Below are positions 36,961 to 47,007 of a stretch of 64,000 nt of DNA, in pieces. The position numbers and the translations under genes were made by a program. Below the pieces are notes generated by a model. It was not told the DNA's origin. It made no database searches and saw nothing but the letters and a program-made list of their open reading frames with translations. Position 1 is the stretch's first letter, and the number at the start of each line of letters is the position of its first letter. Source of the DNA: Marinobacter xestospongiae. GTDB lineage: Bacteria > Pseudomonadota > Gammaproteobacteria > Pseudomonadales > Oleiphilaceae. The stretch is taken from assembly GCF_023156385.1 (NCBI RefSeq), contig NZ_JAKZAK010000002.1:124001-188000 (forward strand), in the 5' to 3' direction.

Positions 36961-38163
36961 TCAAAGACCCAGTTTGTCGGCGACGTAATCGGCGTCCTTG
37001 TCACCCCGTCCGGAAAGGTTCACCAGGATCGTCTGCTCCGGTGACAGCGCCGGCGCCTCCCGAATCGCCCAAGCCACCGCGTGGGCACTTTCCAGAGCAG
37101 GAATGATGCCTTCCACCCGGGACAGGGTCATGAACGCATCCAGGCACTCCTGGTCACTGACCGACTGATAATCCACCCGGCCCAGGTCCTTCAGGTAGCT
37201 GTGCTGGGGACCAACGCCCGGATAGTCCAGCCCCGACGCAATCGAATGTACCGGCAGCGGATTGCCCTCGGCATCCTCCAGCACGTAACAGGCCATGCCG
37301 TGGATTTCTCCGGGTTTCCCCAGGGTCAGAGTAGCGGCGTGGCGGTCGGTATCGAGGCCGTCGCCGGCCGGCTCAACACCCACCAGCTGCACCTCATTGT
37401 CGTCCAGAAACGCCGTAAACATGCCAATGGCGTTGGAGCCCCCTCCGACACAGGCCACCACACGATCCGGCAGCCGCCCCTCACGTTCCAGGAACTGGGC
37501 CCGGGCTTCACGGCCAATCACCGACTGGAAGTCCCGCACCATGCCCGGGAAGGGATGCGGCCCCACCACCGAACCAATGGCATAAATGAAATTCTGCGGG
37601 TCCTTGAGGTACTCCTCGAAGGCACTGTCCACCGCATCCTTGAGGGTCGCGGTACCACGGTTCACTGGCACCAGGGTCGCCCCCAGGATTTTCATCCGGG
37701 TGACGTTGGGATGCTCCTTCTCGATGTCCACCTGTCCCATGTGGATCTCACAGGGAATGCCAACCAGCGCGCAGGCCGTGGCCAGGGCAACGCCGTGCTG
37801 ACCGGCTCCGGTCTCGGCAATGACCTTGGTCTTGCCCATGAACTTCGCCAGCAGCGCCTCGCCCAGACAGTGGTTGATCTTGTGGGCGCCGGTGTGATTG
37901 AGGTCCTCACGCTTGAGGTAAATACGGGCCCCACCAAGCTTTTCCGACAACCGGCGGGCATAGAACACCGGACTTGGCCGGCCAACGTAATCCGCCAGCA
38001 GCATTGCCAGTTCCTGCTGGAAATCGTCCCGCTGGCGAATGTCCTCATAGGCGGCACTGATGTCGTCCATCACCGCTTTCAGTTCCGGCGGTACGAACTG
38101 TCCGCCAAAGCGACCAAAGAAACCCTGGGCATCGGGCAGATTGCTGAATGCTGATGAACTCAT
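36961..38163 (-). CDS. trpB: tryptophan synthase beta subunit (orphan)
   Basis: ATG 38163 gives 400 residues beginning [21 protein letters not shown]. It has the full TrpB signature: the PLP lysine (Lys95) in [27 protein letters not shown] with the catalytic Glu, the PLP-phosphate loop [10 protein letters not shown], and GLDYPGVGP. It joins indole and serine to make tryptophan. No trpA or other trp gene is near, and no trp leader is seen. [13 protein letters not shown] and [14 protein letters not shown] differ from standard TrpB1 wording, so it may be a secondary copy. Confidence 0.93.
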   Translation of the reverse strand: MSSSAFSNLPDAQGFFGRFGGQFVPPELKAVMDDISAAYEDIRQRDDFQQELAMLLADYVGRPSPVFYARRLSEKLGGARIYLKREDLNHTGAHKINHCLGEALLAKFMGKTKVIAETGAGQHGVALATACALVGIPCEIHMGQVDIEKEHPNVTRMKILGATLVPVNRGTATLKDAVDSAFEEYLKDPQNFIYAIGSVVGPHPFPGMVRDFQSVIGREARAQFLEREGRLPDRVVACVGGGSNAIGMFTAFLDDNEVQLVGVEPAGDGLDTDRHAATLTLGKPGEIHGMACYVLEDAEGNPLPVHSIASGLDYPGVGPQHSYLKDLGRVDYQSVSDQECLDAFMTLSRVEGIIPALESAHAVAWAIREAPALSPEQTILVNLSGRGDKDADYVADKLGL

Positions 38164-38409
38164 GACTGCGTTCCTGGCTGTGTTGGATGATTGGTGGGCG
38201 GACTGATAGCAAGCGCCCGGTGACCGTTGTGTGACAGCATCATACCCCGCCTCCGGCCAACCCCCAAGCCAGGCGCTCGCCACTAGTGGATGTCACTCAA
38301 GACTGTCACCGGACTGCCATGATCCAGTCACATCAGGCCAATAGGCTGACCCCGGAACAAAAACATAACACTTTGTAATTTAAATCATTTCAGTTCCGGA
38401 GTAATCAGA

Positions 38410-40236
38410 ATGTCCCAGTTCAAGCGAGTTACTGCCCTGGGCTGTCTCAGCCTCGGCGCCCTGCTCGTCGCCGGTTGCGGCGGCAGCGATAACGACAGTC
38501 AAGACAGCAAGGCCATCGACATCACCCTGCTGCACACCAACGATCACCATTCCTACTTCGAGGGCCAGACCTACGACCTGGCACTGGATTACGACGCCAG
38601 TCAGCCTGGCGCGGAACCGGTACGGGTGGACCTCGGAGGCTTTCCCCGTATTGCCACTGCCATTGAAGACTATCGCGATGACCACACGCTGGTGCTGAAC
38701 AGCGGCGAACTGAATGGCACCCTGTACTTCAGCCTGTTCAAGGGGGAAGTGGACTTCAAGGTGTTCAATCGCATCGGACTGGACGCCTACGAACTCGGCA
38801 ATCATGAGTTCGACGAGGGTGAAGCCCATCTGGCAGAGCTGATGACACTCGCCGACTTCCCCATCATTGGCGGTAATGTTCACCCCACCGCCGACAGTCC
38901 TCTGTATGGGTCCAACATCGAGCCCTACGTCATCAAGGAGATTGACGGAGAACTGGTGGGCATCATCGGCGTACTGAAAGTCGAGAAGACCCGGGAGTCG
39001 TCCCTGGTCACCGATGCCGTTGCCTTCGACGACGAGATCGAGTCCGTGCGTGCCCACATCAACGAACTGAAGGGCAAGAGCGTCAACAAGATCATTGTGC
39101 TGAGTCACCTGGGCTATGAGTTTGATCAGGTTCTGGCGGCCAATGTCCGCGATCTGGACGTGATCATCGGTGGCGACACCCACGATGTGCTCGATGCCAC
39201 CGGCGAGTTTGAGGGCATGGGCATCGACGTGGATGGCAGTTACCCCACCGTAGTCAACAACCCGGATGGCGAACCGGTCTATATCGCCCAGGCCTGGGAG
39301 TACGCCAAGGGCTTGGGCCGGATGAACATCAGCTTTGACGCTGACGGCCGTGTCACTACGGCAACCGGCCATGTGGAACTGCTGGTCGGCGATCGTTTTC
39401 AGATCAGGGATGACAACGGCGACTGGGTGGAAGCCAGCAGCGAACAGCAGGCAGGCATCACCAGCGCCATCGACAACCTGACCACCGTGCGACAGGTCGC
39501 CGAAGCGGAGGATGTACTGGCCCTGATCGCCCCCTATAAAGCAGAGTTGGAAGCCTACAAACAGGAGTCTCTGGGCACTGTGCTGGCCCCCATGCCGTTC
39601 ACCCGGATTCCGTCTGACTTTGCCCCCGGTGAACAGCCCAGCGGTAGTTACGCCGCCCAGGTGGTGGCGGAGGCTTTTCTGAGCTACCTGCCCAAGGCGG
39701 ATGTGGCCATCCAGAACGCCGGTGGCGTGCGGGCAGCTCTGGATGATGGCAATTTCACCGTGGCCGATGCCTATACCATCCTGCCGTTCTCCAACACCGT
39801 GGTCACCATCGATATGACCGGGGCACAGATCGTCAAGGTCCTGAACGAGGCCCTCGACTACGCCCAGGGCATTTCCGCCTCCACCGGCGCCTTCCCCTAC
39901 TCCGCGAATCTTCGCTACGACGTGGTTCTGGGCGCTGAGGCCGGCACCGGCATCCGCAATGTGGAAGTGAAGGACAAGACCTCTGGCACCTGGAGTCCCA
40001 TCGACGCCACCGCCACCTATTCAGTGGCCACCAACTCCTTCACCGCTCTGGGCAAGGATGGCTATGTCACGTTTGGCGAAGTACGTGCTGCCAATCCGGA
40101 CACCTTTGAGGATTCCGACGTGGCCTACGCCGTACCGTTGCTGGAGTACTTCCGGGACGAGCTGGCGGACAACACCCTGCCACCGCTGGACCCGGCCAAC
40201 TACAGCCTGAAGTCGGTCACCACGGCGCAGCCCTGA
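38410..40236 (+). CDS. 5'-nucleotidase/metallophosphatase lipoprotein (UshA/NadN type)
   Basis: The 608-residue protein has a lipobox (VAGC, Cys23), a metallophosphatase domain (about 36-330) with HTNDHH (Asp45, His47), GNHEFDEG (Asn131, His132), LSHLGYEFD and GGDTHD, and a C-terminal 5'-nucleotidase domain (about 370-590) with NAGGVRAALDDG and YTILPFSN. It should hydrolyse nucleotides or NAD at the cell surface. The motif GDxxxG that carries the bridging metal Asp is here SGELNG, with Glu100. GGAG lies 9-12 bases before the ATG. Confidence 0.9.
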   Translation: MSQFKRVTALGCLSLGALLVAGCGGSDNDSQDSKAIDITLLHTNDHHSYFEGQTYDLALDYDASQPGAEPVRVDLGGFPRIATAIEDYRDDHTLVLNSGELNGTLYFSLFKGEVDFKVFNRIGLDAYELGNHEFDEGEAHLAELMTLADFPIIGGNVHPTADSPLYGSNIEPYVIKEIDGELVGIIGVLKVEKTRESSLVTDAVAFDDEIESVRAHINELKGKSVNKIIVLSHLGYEFDQVLAANVRDLDVIIGGDTHDVLDATGEFEGMGIDVDGSYPTVVNNPDGEPVYIAQAWEYAKGLGRMNISFDADGRVTTATGHVELLVGDRFQIRDDNGDWVEASSEQQAGITSAIDNLTTVRQVAEAEDVLALIAPYKAELEAYKQESLGTVLAPMPFTRIPSDFAPGEQPSGSYAAQVVAEAFLSYLPKADVAIQNAGGVRAALDDGNFTVADAYTILPFSNTVVTIDMTGAQIVKVLNEALDYAQGISASTGAFPYSANLRYDVVLGAEAGTGIRNVEVKDKTSGTWSPIDATATYSVATNSFTALGKDGYVTFGEVRAANPDTFEDSDVAYAVPLLEYFRDELADNTLPPLDPANYSLKSVTTAQP

Positions 40237-40275
40237 TACAACACCGGAGCCCACTGGCCCCGATTGTAGTGGAGC

Positions 40276-40297
40276 GGGCGCCGGACATCCGGCGCCC
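40276..40297. terminator. bidirectional terminator
   Basis: A 9-bp stem GGGCGCCGG / CCGGCGCCC with an ACAT loop lies between the convergent nucleotidase and chemoreceptor genes. Confidence 0.7.
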
Positions 40298-40308
40298 TGC
40301 TGACCACG

Positions 40309-42249
40309 CTAGATCCGGAACTGTCCGGCCGTCTGTTGCAGGGAACGCAGCAACCGACCGATTTCCCGACTGGCGTCATCGGACTGTTCGATTGCCTGTT
40401 GGGTGTGGCCGGCCGATTCGCTGATGCCTGCCACACTCTCGCTGACCTGCCGGGCTTCCTGCCCCTCCTGCTTGGCGGTTTCTGCAACTGCCAGAGCGTG
40501 CTCCTGCAAACTGGCCAGTTGGCGCTGGATCTGCTCGAAGTGCTCATCCGCGTCCCGGAACCGGTCGGAGGCCGCGCCCACCTGGGACGATGCCTCGCCG
40601 ATCAGGTTGACGGCCCGCTCACTGCCCTGACGCAGCCGATCAATGATGGCCTGGATCTCGGTGGTGGACTGCTGGGTACGACTGGCCAGGGTCCGGACCT
40701 CATCCGCGACCACCGCAAAGCCTCGCCCGGACTCGCCGGCCCTGGCAGCCTCAATCGCGGCATTCAGCGCCAGCAGGTTGGTCTGCTCGGCAATGGCCCC
40801 GATGACCGACAGCACCGAGCCAATCTCCTGACTCTGGTCGTTGAGGGCGTTCACCGCTGTGACCGCCTCCCCGACCTCGGCAACCATGCGATCCAACTGC
40901 TCACGGACTCCCCGGGACAGCTCAGCCGTAGCCTCACTCTCGCTGTTGACGTCCTGGACGGTACCGGCCATTTGCTGGATATCGTCCGCCACCTGGGCAA
41001 TGCGATCAGACATGGCCACCATATGATCGGTCACCTGGGCCACCTCCTGCTGCTGGTGGCCTACTGCCGCCACCGCCCGCTGGCTGGCATCCCCCTGTAC
41101 ACCCGCCTGCTGCACCGCCGATTCCGCCGCTTCGCCCACCTGGCCCACCAGGTGCTGGATGCGTTCGATGAACTGGTTGAAACCATCCGCCATACGGGTC
41201 AACTCATCGCGACCACCCAACTGCACCCGACGGGTCAGATCTGCTTCCCCGTCGGCGATGTCCCACACCGCCCGGTCCAGGCGCCAGACCTTGGCCAGTA
41301 CCCCGATACCCAGCACCACCGCCACCACAATCAGAAGCCCGAGACTGGAGAGGATCGCGAACAGCGACAGGTTACTGGTCAGATCGTCAGCCTCCGCCGA
41401 AATGGTCGCCAGTGCCTGGACATTCTGCTCACTGGTGGTTTCCTCCACCTGCGCCAACTGTTCCTGCAGCCGGGCGCTTAGACCGCGAGTGGCCTGATCC
41501 AGGGTCTGCCCCAGCACCTGGGTGCTGTCGTCAATCGTGGTGGTGAAGCCCGACGCAAACGCCTCCATCTGCTGATTGATTGCCTGCAGCGACAGACCAA
41601 TGCGCAGTTGACCAATCACCGTACCCTGGGGCTCGATATTGGCGGTGATGATGACCACATCCGGGTCCCGGGACGCGGCATCCAGCACCTTGTTGGCCGC
41701 GCCACGACCCTCGCCGGCACGCATCAGCGCCTTCACCCGATCGTCGGTCCGGTCGACATAACGCGTCAGGCGCTCGCCGTACTGATCGAAATAGACGGCG
41801 AACAACACCGACTCCTGGGCATCCGCCAGCTCCACCAGATCGGTGAGACGGGGCACATCCCGGTCCCAGATCAGTGGTGCCGCCACTTCGGCCAGCACCT
41901 CAGCCAGACCCTCAGCCTTGGAGCGAACCGCCAGACGCAGGGTTTCAGAAATCTGCGCCTGCTGCTGCCTTAGCTGGCGATCAAGCTGCTCCGCCAGCCG
42001 CTCACTGGTCTGGTTCCGCATGCCCTGGAGCCGCTGACTAACGTCTTCCCGGGTCTGACCAAATGCCTGATTGACCTGTTCACCGCCCGCCTGCAGTGCC
42101 TGTTCCACCTGATCGGTCAGTGCCTCGACCTGACGACTGATCAGCCATTGGCTGACCACAAACTGCACGGCGCCTGCCAGCAGCAGTATCAGCAGCACCG
42201 GTCGCAACAGTCGGCTGTTGAACAGCCCTTTGAGAAAATGCGGAGTCAT
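40309..42249 (-). CDS. methyl-accepting chemotaxis protein
   Basis: The 646-residue receptor has TM1 (about 14-34), a long coiled-coil and sensor region (35-300) in which [20 protein letters not shown]...[11 protein letters not shown] suggests a small sensor fold of sCACHE type, TM2 (about 303-326), HAMP, and a signalling domain with [20 protein letters not shown]. The periplasmic part contains Gln-rich heptads. The ligand is unknown. It is a single gene. Confidence 0.92.
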   Translation of the reverse strand: MTPHFLKGLFNSRLLRPVLLILLLAGAVQFVVSQWLISRQVEALTDQVEQALQAGGEQVNQAFGQTREDVSQRLQGMRNQTSERLAEQLDRQLRQQQAQISETLRLAVRSKAEGLAEVLAEVAAPLIWDRDVPRLTDLVELADAQESVLFAVYFDQYGERLTRYVDRTDDRVKALMRAGEGRGAANKVLDAASRDPDVVIITANIEPQGTVIGQLRIGLSLQAINQQMEAFASGFTTTIDDSTQVLGQTLDQATRGLSARLQEQLAQVEETTSEQNVQALATISAEADDLTSNLSLFAILSSLGLLIVVAVVLGIGVLAKVWRLDRAVWDIADGEADLTRRVQLGGRDELTRMADGFNQFIERIQHLVGQVGEAAESAVQQAGVQGDASQRAVAAVGHQQQEVAQVTDHMVAMSDRIAQVADDIQQMAGTVQDVNSESEATAELSRGVREQLDRMVAEVGEAVTAVNALNDQSQEIGSVLSVIGAIAEQTNLLALNAAIEAARAGESGRGFAVVADEVRTLASRTQQSTTEIQAIIDRLRQGSERAVNLIGEASSQVGAASDRFRDADEHFEQIQRQLASLQEHALAVAETAKQEGQEARQVSESVAGISESAGHTQQAIEQSDDASREIGRLLRSLQQTAGQFRI

Positions 42250-42261
42250 GCGGCCCCCTAT

Positions 42262-42287
42262 CGCCGTTGTCGCCGTTGTCGCCGTTT
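42262..42287. repeat. 9-bp tandem repeat, nearly three copies
   Basis: CGCCGTTGT occurs at 42262-42270 and 42271-42279, followed by a partial copy CGCCGTTT at 42280-42287. It lies just upstream of the chemoreceptor start codon, within its likely leader. Confidence 0.7.
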
Positions 42288-42405
42288 GGTTGACTCACTT
42301 CCCTGAATGCTTACCGCCCTGTCGGGAAATCACGGTTCTGAGAGCCCCGATCAAGGAGCCCCGATTCACTCACTATAGTCAAGGAACCATCAGCCATCGC
42401 GCCGA

Positions 42406-42433
42406 TTGCCCGAGGACGGCACTGTGCTATATT
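42406..42433 (+). promoter_or_regulatory. sigma-70-like promoter for the rsgA region
   Basis: The -35 box is TTGCCC (42406-42411) and the -10 box TATATT (42428-42433), with a 16-bp spacer. It points towards the short open frame at 42467 and rsgA. Confidence 0.5.
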
Positions 42434-42466
42434 GGCCATCCTACCCACTGCCAAGGAGCACGCTTG

Positions 42467-42508
42467 ATGATTGTCACCCACCCCGACCGGGCCATTACTG
42501 CCGGCTGA
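42467..42508 (+). CDS. possible 13-residue leader peptide upstream of rsgA
   Basis: ATG 42467 is preceded by AAGGAG at good distance and reads MIVTHPDRAITAG then TGA. It lies 34 bp after a sigma-70-like promoter and 170 bp before rsgA. It has no run of one amino acid that would mark a classic attenuator. It may be a leader peptide or chance. Confidence 0.3.
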   Translation: MIVTHPDRAITAG

Positions 42509-42678
42509 AGCCGCTGTCAGACCCTGTTTTGAAACGATCCACCCGCTGTGGTGCGTTCGCTCCTGCCTGACACCCTGCCTCTCATGCCCTCGCCCGGTCA
42601 TTTGCCCTGTTAACCGGATCGCTTTGCGATTCTCTTTTTACAAGGCTTTCAAGACGCTGCGGCGTCGGGGGTATCAAC

Positions 42679-43722
42679 GTGACCAATCACATCCAACTGG
42701 CCAACCTTGGCTGGCAACCGTTTTTTCAGCAACAACTGTGCCTTTCCGAATGGGAAACAACCGTGCCCGCACGGGTTACGGAACGCCATCGCTCCTGCCT
42801 TCAGCTCGCCAGCGGGCAGGAATCCTTTCAGATTCCCATCACCCCCTCTTTACCGGACGTGACGGTGGGAGACTGGCTGCTGCTAGATTCTGACCAGCGG
42901 GTACAGCGCCGGCTGGACCGCAAGACCCTGTTCAAACGACGGGCCGCCGGCCCTGAGGCCAGGGAGCAATTGATTGCTGCCAATGTGGATGTCGCACTGG
43001 TGGTATGCGCGCTTCAGGGCGACTTCAACCTGAACCGGATCGAACGCTACCTCAGCCTCTGCCATGAGGCCGGAGCAGAGCCGGTGGTGGTGCTGAGTAA
43101 AGCGGACCAGTTTCAGCAGTCGGAGGACTTTCGCAGCCAGGTTCAGGGTCTTGACCCTCTGCTCTCGGTGCACTGCCTGGACACCCGGGAACCGGAGCAG
43201 GTGCAGGCCTTGCTGCCCTGGTGCGGTGCCGGCACCACCGTGGTCATGCTGGGCTCATCCGGAGCCGGAAAATCCACTCTCACCAACACCCTGATGAACG
43301 CGCAGTGCCAGCGCACCGGTTCGGTGCGGGCCGGCGACGCACGGGGCCGTCACACCACCACCCGGCGGTCACTGCTGGAGATGCCCGGCGGCGCACTCGT
43401 GCTGGATACCCCAGGCATGCGGGAACTCCAGCTCACCGATTGCGCCCAAGGGGTTGCCAGTACGTTTGAGGACATTGAAGCCCTGGCGGCCCAGTGTCGC
43501 TTTCCGGACTGCCAACACCAGCAGGAACCCGGTTGTGCAGTTACCGGCGCCCTGGAGGCGGGTGCGCTGGACGCCCGGCGGCTCGCCAACTACCACAAAC
43601 TGATCCGGGAACAGGCCCACAACACCGCCACCCTGGCCCAGCGACGGGCCCAGGACCGCCAGCTCAGCCGTAAATATCGGGGCGTGCAACAAGTACGTAA
43701 TCGGCAGCGCTATGGCGATTAG
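42679..43722 (+). CDS. rsgA: RsgA, ribosome small-subunit maturation GTPase
   Basis: The 347-residue protein starts at GTG 42679 with GGGGG about 8 bases upstream. It has the circularly permuted GTPase order typical of RsgA: an N-terminal OB fold, then VVVLSKAD (G4), GSSGAGKSTL (G1, about 194-203), GRHTTTRR (switch), DTPGMREL (G3), and the C-terminal zinc site CRFPDCQHQQEPGCAV. It acts late in 30S assembly. This is the shorter, YloQ-like second form often annotated RsgA in gammaproteobacteria. Confidence 0.92.
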   Translation: MTNHIQLANLGWQPFFQQQLCLSEWETTVPARVTERHRSCLQLASGQESFQIPITPSLPDVTVGDWLLLDSDQRVQRRLDRKTLFKRRAAGPEAREQLIAANVDVALVVCALQGDFNLNRIERYLSLCHEAGAEPVVVLSKADQFQQSEDFRSQVQGLDPLLSVHCLDTREPEQVQALLPWCGAGTTVVMLGSSGAGKSTLTNTLMNAQCQRTGSVRAGDARGRHTTTRRSLLEMPGGALVLDTPGMRELQLTDCAQGVASTFEDIEALAAQCRFPDCQHQQEPGCAVTGALEAGALDARRLANYHKLIREQAHNTATLAQRRAQDRQLSRKYRGVQQVRNRQRYGD

Positions 43723-43765
43723 CGCCCTACCTACGGAGCCTTAGCACAGACTAGCCAAAGGAGAA

Positions 43766-43803
43766 TCAGCCCCGGGCCGGCATCAACGCCAGCCTGGGGC
43801 TGA
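43766..43803. terminator. bidirectional terminator
   Basis: The arms TCAGCCCC and GGGGCTGA, with further partial pairing inside, form a hairpin between the convergent rsgA and Lrp genes. Confidence 0.6.
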
Positions 43804-43820
43804 AGGTACAGGCCACGGCC

Positions 43821-44294
43821 TCATACATCCGGCAGCGACACCCGGGTATCAAATTTATTGCGGCGACGGGAGATCAGGGTGCGGAACTTGCGCATGTTGT
43901 CGTCGGCATACAGTACTTCATCACAGAAGCGGTCATAGGCAACCATGTCTGGCACGTCCACGATCAGCACGAAATCCACTTCCCCGGTCACCTGATAACA
44001 CTGCTTCACTTCCGGCGCGGCCAGCGCCCGCTTGAGGAAGCGCTGGTACAGATCCTTGCGGTCCCGTTCCATGGTGACTTCCACCACCATATGCAGGGCA
44101 ATGCCCAGCTTCTGGGGTGCCAACAGCGCAACCTGGCGTTCAATCAGGCCCTGTTGGTGCAGCCGCTGCACCCGCTTCAGGCACGCCGAGGGCGACAAAC
44201 CCACCTGCTCTGCCAGGGCCAGGTTACTGATGCGACTGTCATTCTGCAGCGCATCCAGAATGCGTAAGTCGAGACGATCCGGCTCATTCACCAC
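43821..44294 (-). CDS. Lrp/AsnC-family regulator
   Basis: The 157-residue protein has the Lrp HTH (DLRILDALQNDSRISNLALA, VGLSPSACLKRVQRL) and a RAM effector domain (VKQCYQVTGEVDFVLIVDV). It is divergent from the nucleoside-recognition membrane protein gene 185 bp away and may regulate it. Effectors of the family are usually amino acids. Confidence 0.92.
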   Translation of the reverse strand: MVNEPDRLDLRILDALQNDSRISNLALAEQVGLSPSACLKRVQRLHQQGLIERQVALLAPQKLGIALHMVVEVTMERDRKDLYQRFLKRALAAPEVKQCYQVTGEVDFVLIVDVPDMVAYDRFCDEVLYADDNMRKFRTLISRRRNKFDTRVSLPDV

Positions 44295-44479
44295 AGGCAG
44301 CTCCCAAAGAAATAATTAATCGTTTGCATCGATTATTTTCAACAATATCGCTTTTTAAGACCGTCTAAAACGCAACAATTTGTTTAACGCTCCATAAACT
44401 GGTGACCAGTACCTGAGCGTGGGGGCCAACCCGGCGCCACCACGACAGTTTGAACATTCACCAACGGAAGCCCCGCACC

Positions 44480-45433
44480 ATGCCAAAGACCCTCTTCGTC
44501 CACTGTCGCCAACTGCTGCTGGAAGCCTGGCAGGTCTATCTGACACTGCTGAAAATTCTGGTGCCGGCTTTGTTGGTGGTGGAAGGCCTGATCTGGACCG
44601 GCGCTGACCAGGTCCTCGCGTGGCTGCTGGCGCCGGTGATGGGCTGGATTGGCCTCCCTGTCGCTGCCGGACTGGTGTGGGCCACCACACTACTCACCAA
44701 CATCTACGCCGGCATGGTGGTGTTCTTCGCCCTGGCGCCGGAGATGCCGTTGACGACTGCCCAGGTCACCGTTCTCGGCACGCTGATGATCATCGGTCAC
44801 GCCCTGCCGGTAGAAGGCGCGGTTGCCCGCAAGGCCGGTGCGCCCTGGTGGCTGACCCTGCTGCTGCGAGTGGGCGGTGCCATTTTGCTGGCGTGGCTGC
44901 TCCACCTGGTCTACCAAACCGGCAACTGGCTGCAGGACACCAACCAACTGGCCTGGCAACCAGCCCCGACACCGTCCGGCGTGCTGCCCTGGCTGTATCG
45001 TCAGGGCACTATGCTCGCCACCATCTTTGCGGTGATTCTGGGCTTGATGGTGGTGCTCCGGTTGTTGCGTCGACTGGGCATCGAACGGCTGTTCCACGCC
45101 CTGATCTATCCCCTGTTACGGGCCATCGGACTGGGCCGAAATGCGGCCAACACCACCGTCATCGGCCTGACCCTGGGGCTGAGTTTCGGCGCCGGACTGC
45201 TGATCCGAGATGCCCGCTCCGGCCGCCTAAGCCATCGCGACGCGGTACTGACGCTGAGCTTCCTCGGACTGTGCCACAGCCTGATCGAGGACACCCTGCT
45301 GATTCTGATGCTGGGAGCGGATCTCTCTGGCATCCTCTGGGCTCGCCTAGCCTTTGCATTGGCAACCATGGCCCTGGTCGCCAGGTTCTATCCCAGGCCA
45401 GCTCACACCGAAGCCACGGCAGTGAACGGCTGA
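44480..45433 (+). CDS. nucleoside-recognition (Gate) domain membrane protein
   Basis: ATG 44480 gives 317 residues with about eight membrane segments. Two related halves contain the Gate-type stretches GLVWATTLLTNIYAGMVVFF and TTVIGLTLGLSFGAGLLI, with polar DAVLTLSFLGLCHSLIEDT near the end. Proteins of this type are thought to move nucleosides or similar solutes. CGGAAG lies about 10 bases upstream. It is divergent from an Lrp-type gene, which would suit an amino-acid-linked substrate. Confidence 0.8.
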   Translation: MPKTLFVHCRQLLLEAWQVYLTLLKILVPALLVVEGLIWTGADQVLAWLLAPVMGWIGLPVAAGLVWATTLLTNIYAGMVVFFALAPEMPLTTAQVTVLGTLMIIGHALPVEGAVARKAGAPWWLTLLLRVGGAILLAWLLHLVYQTGNWLQDTNQLAWQPAPTPSGVLPWLYRQGTMLATIFAVILGLMVVLRLLRRLGIERLFHALIYPLLRAIGLGRNAANTTVIGLTLGLSFGAGLLIRDARSGRLSHRDAVLTLSFLGLCHSLIEDTLLILMLGADLSGILWARLAFALATMALVARFYPRPAHTEATAVNG

Positions 45434-45586
45434 TTAGGGAGCCCTGATCAACTCCCCTGTTGACGGGTTTTGACCTAAAGTCAGACAGAGCGGCATCCGT
45501 GAAAGACGGGGGCTTGCCCAACGTCAAGAAACGACGGCTGCAGCAGCGCCATAATGAGCGCAACAGACTGACCGGAGGTGCAGTAC

Positions 45587-46948
45587 ATGGAACTCAGCTT
45601 TCTAGGCGGCACCGGGACTGTCACCGGCTCCCGCTACCTGCTCAGTGATGACCGAAACCGGCTGCTGGTGGACTGCGGCATGTACCAGGGGGTTAAGAAT
45701 CTCAGGCGACGGAACTGGTCACCCTTTCCGGTCGATCCTGCCACCCTCGACGCCGTTGTGCTGACCCATGCCCACATCGACCACAGCGGCTACCTGCCAG
45801 CGCTGGTCAAACACGGATTTCGAGGCCGCATTCACTGCACCCGGGCCACCCATGAACTGTGCAAGGTCCTGCTGCCGGACGCCGGCCACCTGCAGGAGGA
45901 AGATGCCCGCTTCGCCGCCCGCCGGGGGTTCTCCCGCCATAAGGAGCCCCACCCGCTGTTCACCGAGAAAGAGGCCCTGGCCGCCCTGGAGCACTTCGAG
46001 TCACACCCCTACCACAAGGCCTTCGAGCCGGTGAAAGGGTTTGAGGTCAATTTCTCGCCGGCGGGCCACATCCTCGGTTCGGCCTGCGTCCACGTTCGCC
46101 ATGCCGGCCACGACCGCACCATTGTCTTCAGCGGCGACGTCGGTCGCCAGGACGACATGATCATGCGACCCCCGGAACCACTGCAACGGGCAGACGTGCT
46201 GGTGTGTGAATCCACCTACGGTGACCGCCTGCACCCGGACGATGACCCGGCGCAGGTGGTGGAGGAGATCATCAAGCGGACTGCCGAGCGCGGTGGTGTG
46301 GTGCTGATCCCGGCATTCGCGGTCGGTCGGGCGCAGATGTTGCTGTACCTGGTGCACTCACTGATGAAGGCGGGACGCATCCCCCGCTTGCCGGTGTACC
46401 TCAACAGTCCGATGGCCATTCGCGCCACCCGGATCTTCATGGACCATCACCGGGAACACCGGCTGGACCCGGAGCAGTGCCGCATGATCGATGACGGCAC
46501 CCATTATGTCCGGACCGTCGAGGAATCCATTGATCTGACCGGCCGCAAGTTCCCGTCAGTGATCATCTCAGCCAGCGGCATGGCCTCCGGTGGCCGGGTG
46601 CTGCATCACCTCAAGACACTGCTCCCCGATCCCCGCAATACCATCCTGTTTGCCGGGTTCCAGGCACCCGGAACCCGGGGAGATGCGTTGGTTCACGGTG
46701 CAGGCAGGGTCAAGATCCACGGCGAGTACTGGCCGGTCAAGGCTGACGTTCAGAATCTGGACGCACTGTCCGCCCACGCCGACTACCGGGAACTGCTGAC
46801 CTGGCTGGAGCAGGGTTCTCTGGCACCAGAGGCGGTCTACGTCACCCACGGTGAACCTGTGGCCAGCGATCAAATGCGTCAACACATCGAAGAACGCTTT
46901 GGCTGGCCCACCCGGGTGCCGGAGCTGTTCGAAAAGGTACGGATCTGA
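45587..46948 (+). CDS. MBL-fold beta-CASP RNA-processing-type protein
   Basis: ATG 45587 has GGAGGT 7 bases upstream and gives 453 residues. The metallo-beta-lactamase core shows GGTGTVTGSRYLL and the metal site THAHIDHSGYLP. The beta-CASP domain has VLIPAFAVGRAQMLLY and ISASGMASGGRVLHHL, and the C-terminal RMMBL part has SAHADYRELLTWL and VYVTHGEP. It is the YSH1/CPSF-like group, presumed RNA nucleases in bacteria. It is a single gene, convergent with a MerR gene. Confidence 0.92.
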   Translation: MELSFLGGTGTVTGSRYLLSDDRNRLLVDCGMYQGVKNLRRRNWSPFPVDPATLDAVVLTHAHIDHSGYLPALVKHGFRGRIHCTRATHELCKVLLPDAGHLQEEDARFAARRGFSRHKEPHPLFTEKEALAALEHFESHPYHKAFEPVKGFEVNFSPAGHILGSACVHVRHAGHDRTIVFSGDVGRQDDMIMRPPEPLQRADVLVCESTYGDRLHPDDDPAQVVEEIIKRTAERGGVVLIPAFAVGRAQMLLYLVHSLMKAGRIPRLPVYLNSPMAIRATRIFMDHHREHRLDPEQCRMIDDGTHYVRTVEESIDLTGRKFPSVIISASGMASGGRVLHHLKTLLPDPRNTILFAGFQAPGTRGDALVHGAGRVKIHGEYWPVKADVQNLDALSAHADYRELLTWLEQGSLAPEAVYVTHGEPVASDQMRQHIEERFGWPTRVPELFEKVRI

Positions 46949-47007
46949 TCTCGACGCTGATCGTTCCCGACGGATTGCAGCGTGAGTTAATTAGAGGTGC
47001 CTTTCGG

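Larger units (their letters stand above)
42250..42678. other. 429-bp intergenic region between chemoreceptor and rsgA
   Basis: From left to right this contains a 9-bp tandem repeat at 42262-42287, two GGAGCCCCGAT-like words near 42340-42365, a sigma-70-like promoter at 42406-42433, and a 13-codon open frame with a good ribosome binding site at 42467-42508. About 170 bp then precede rsgA. No larger gene is supported. Confidence 0.5.

Noticed and set aside
37081..38154. A 357-codon plus-strand frame opposite trpB
   Set aside because: It is antisense to a full TrpB and has no recognisable motif.
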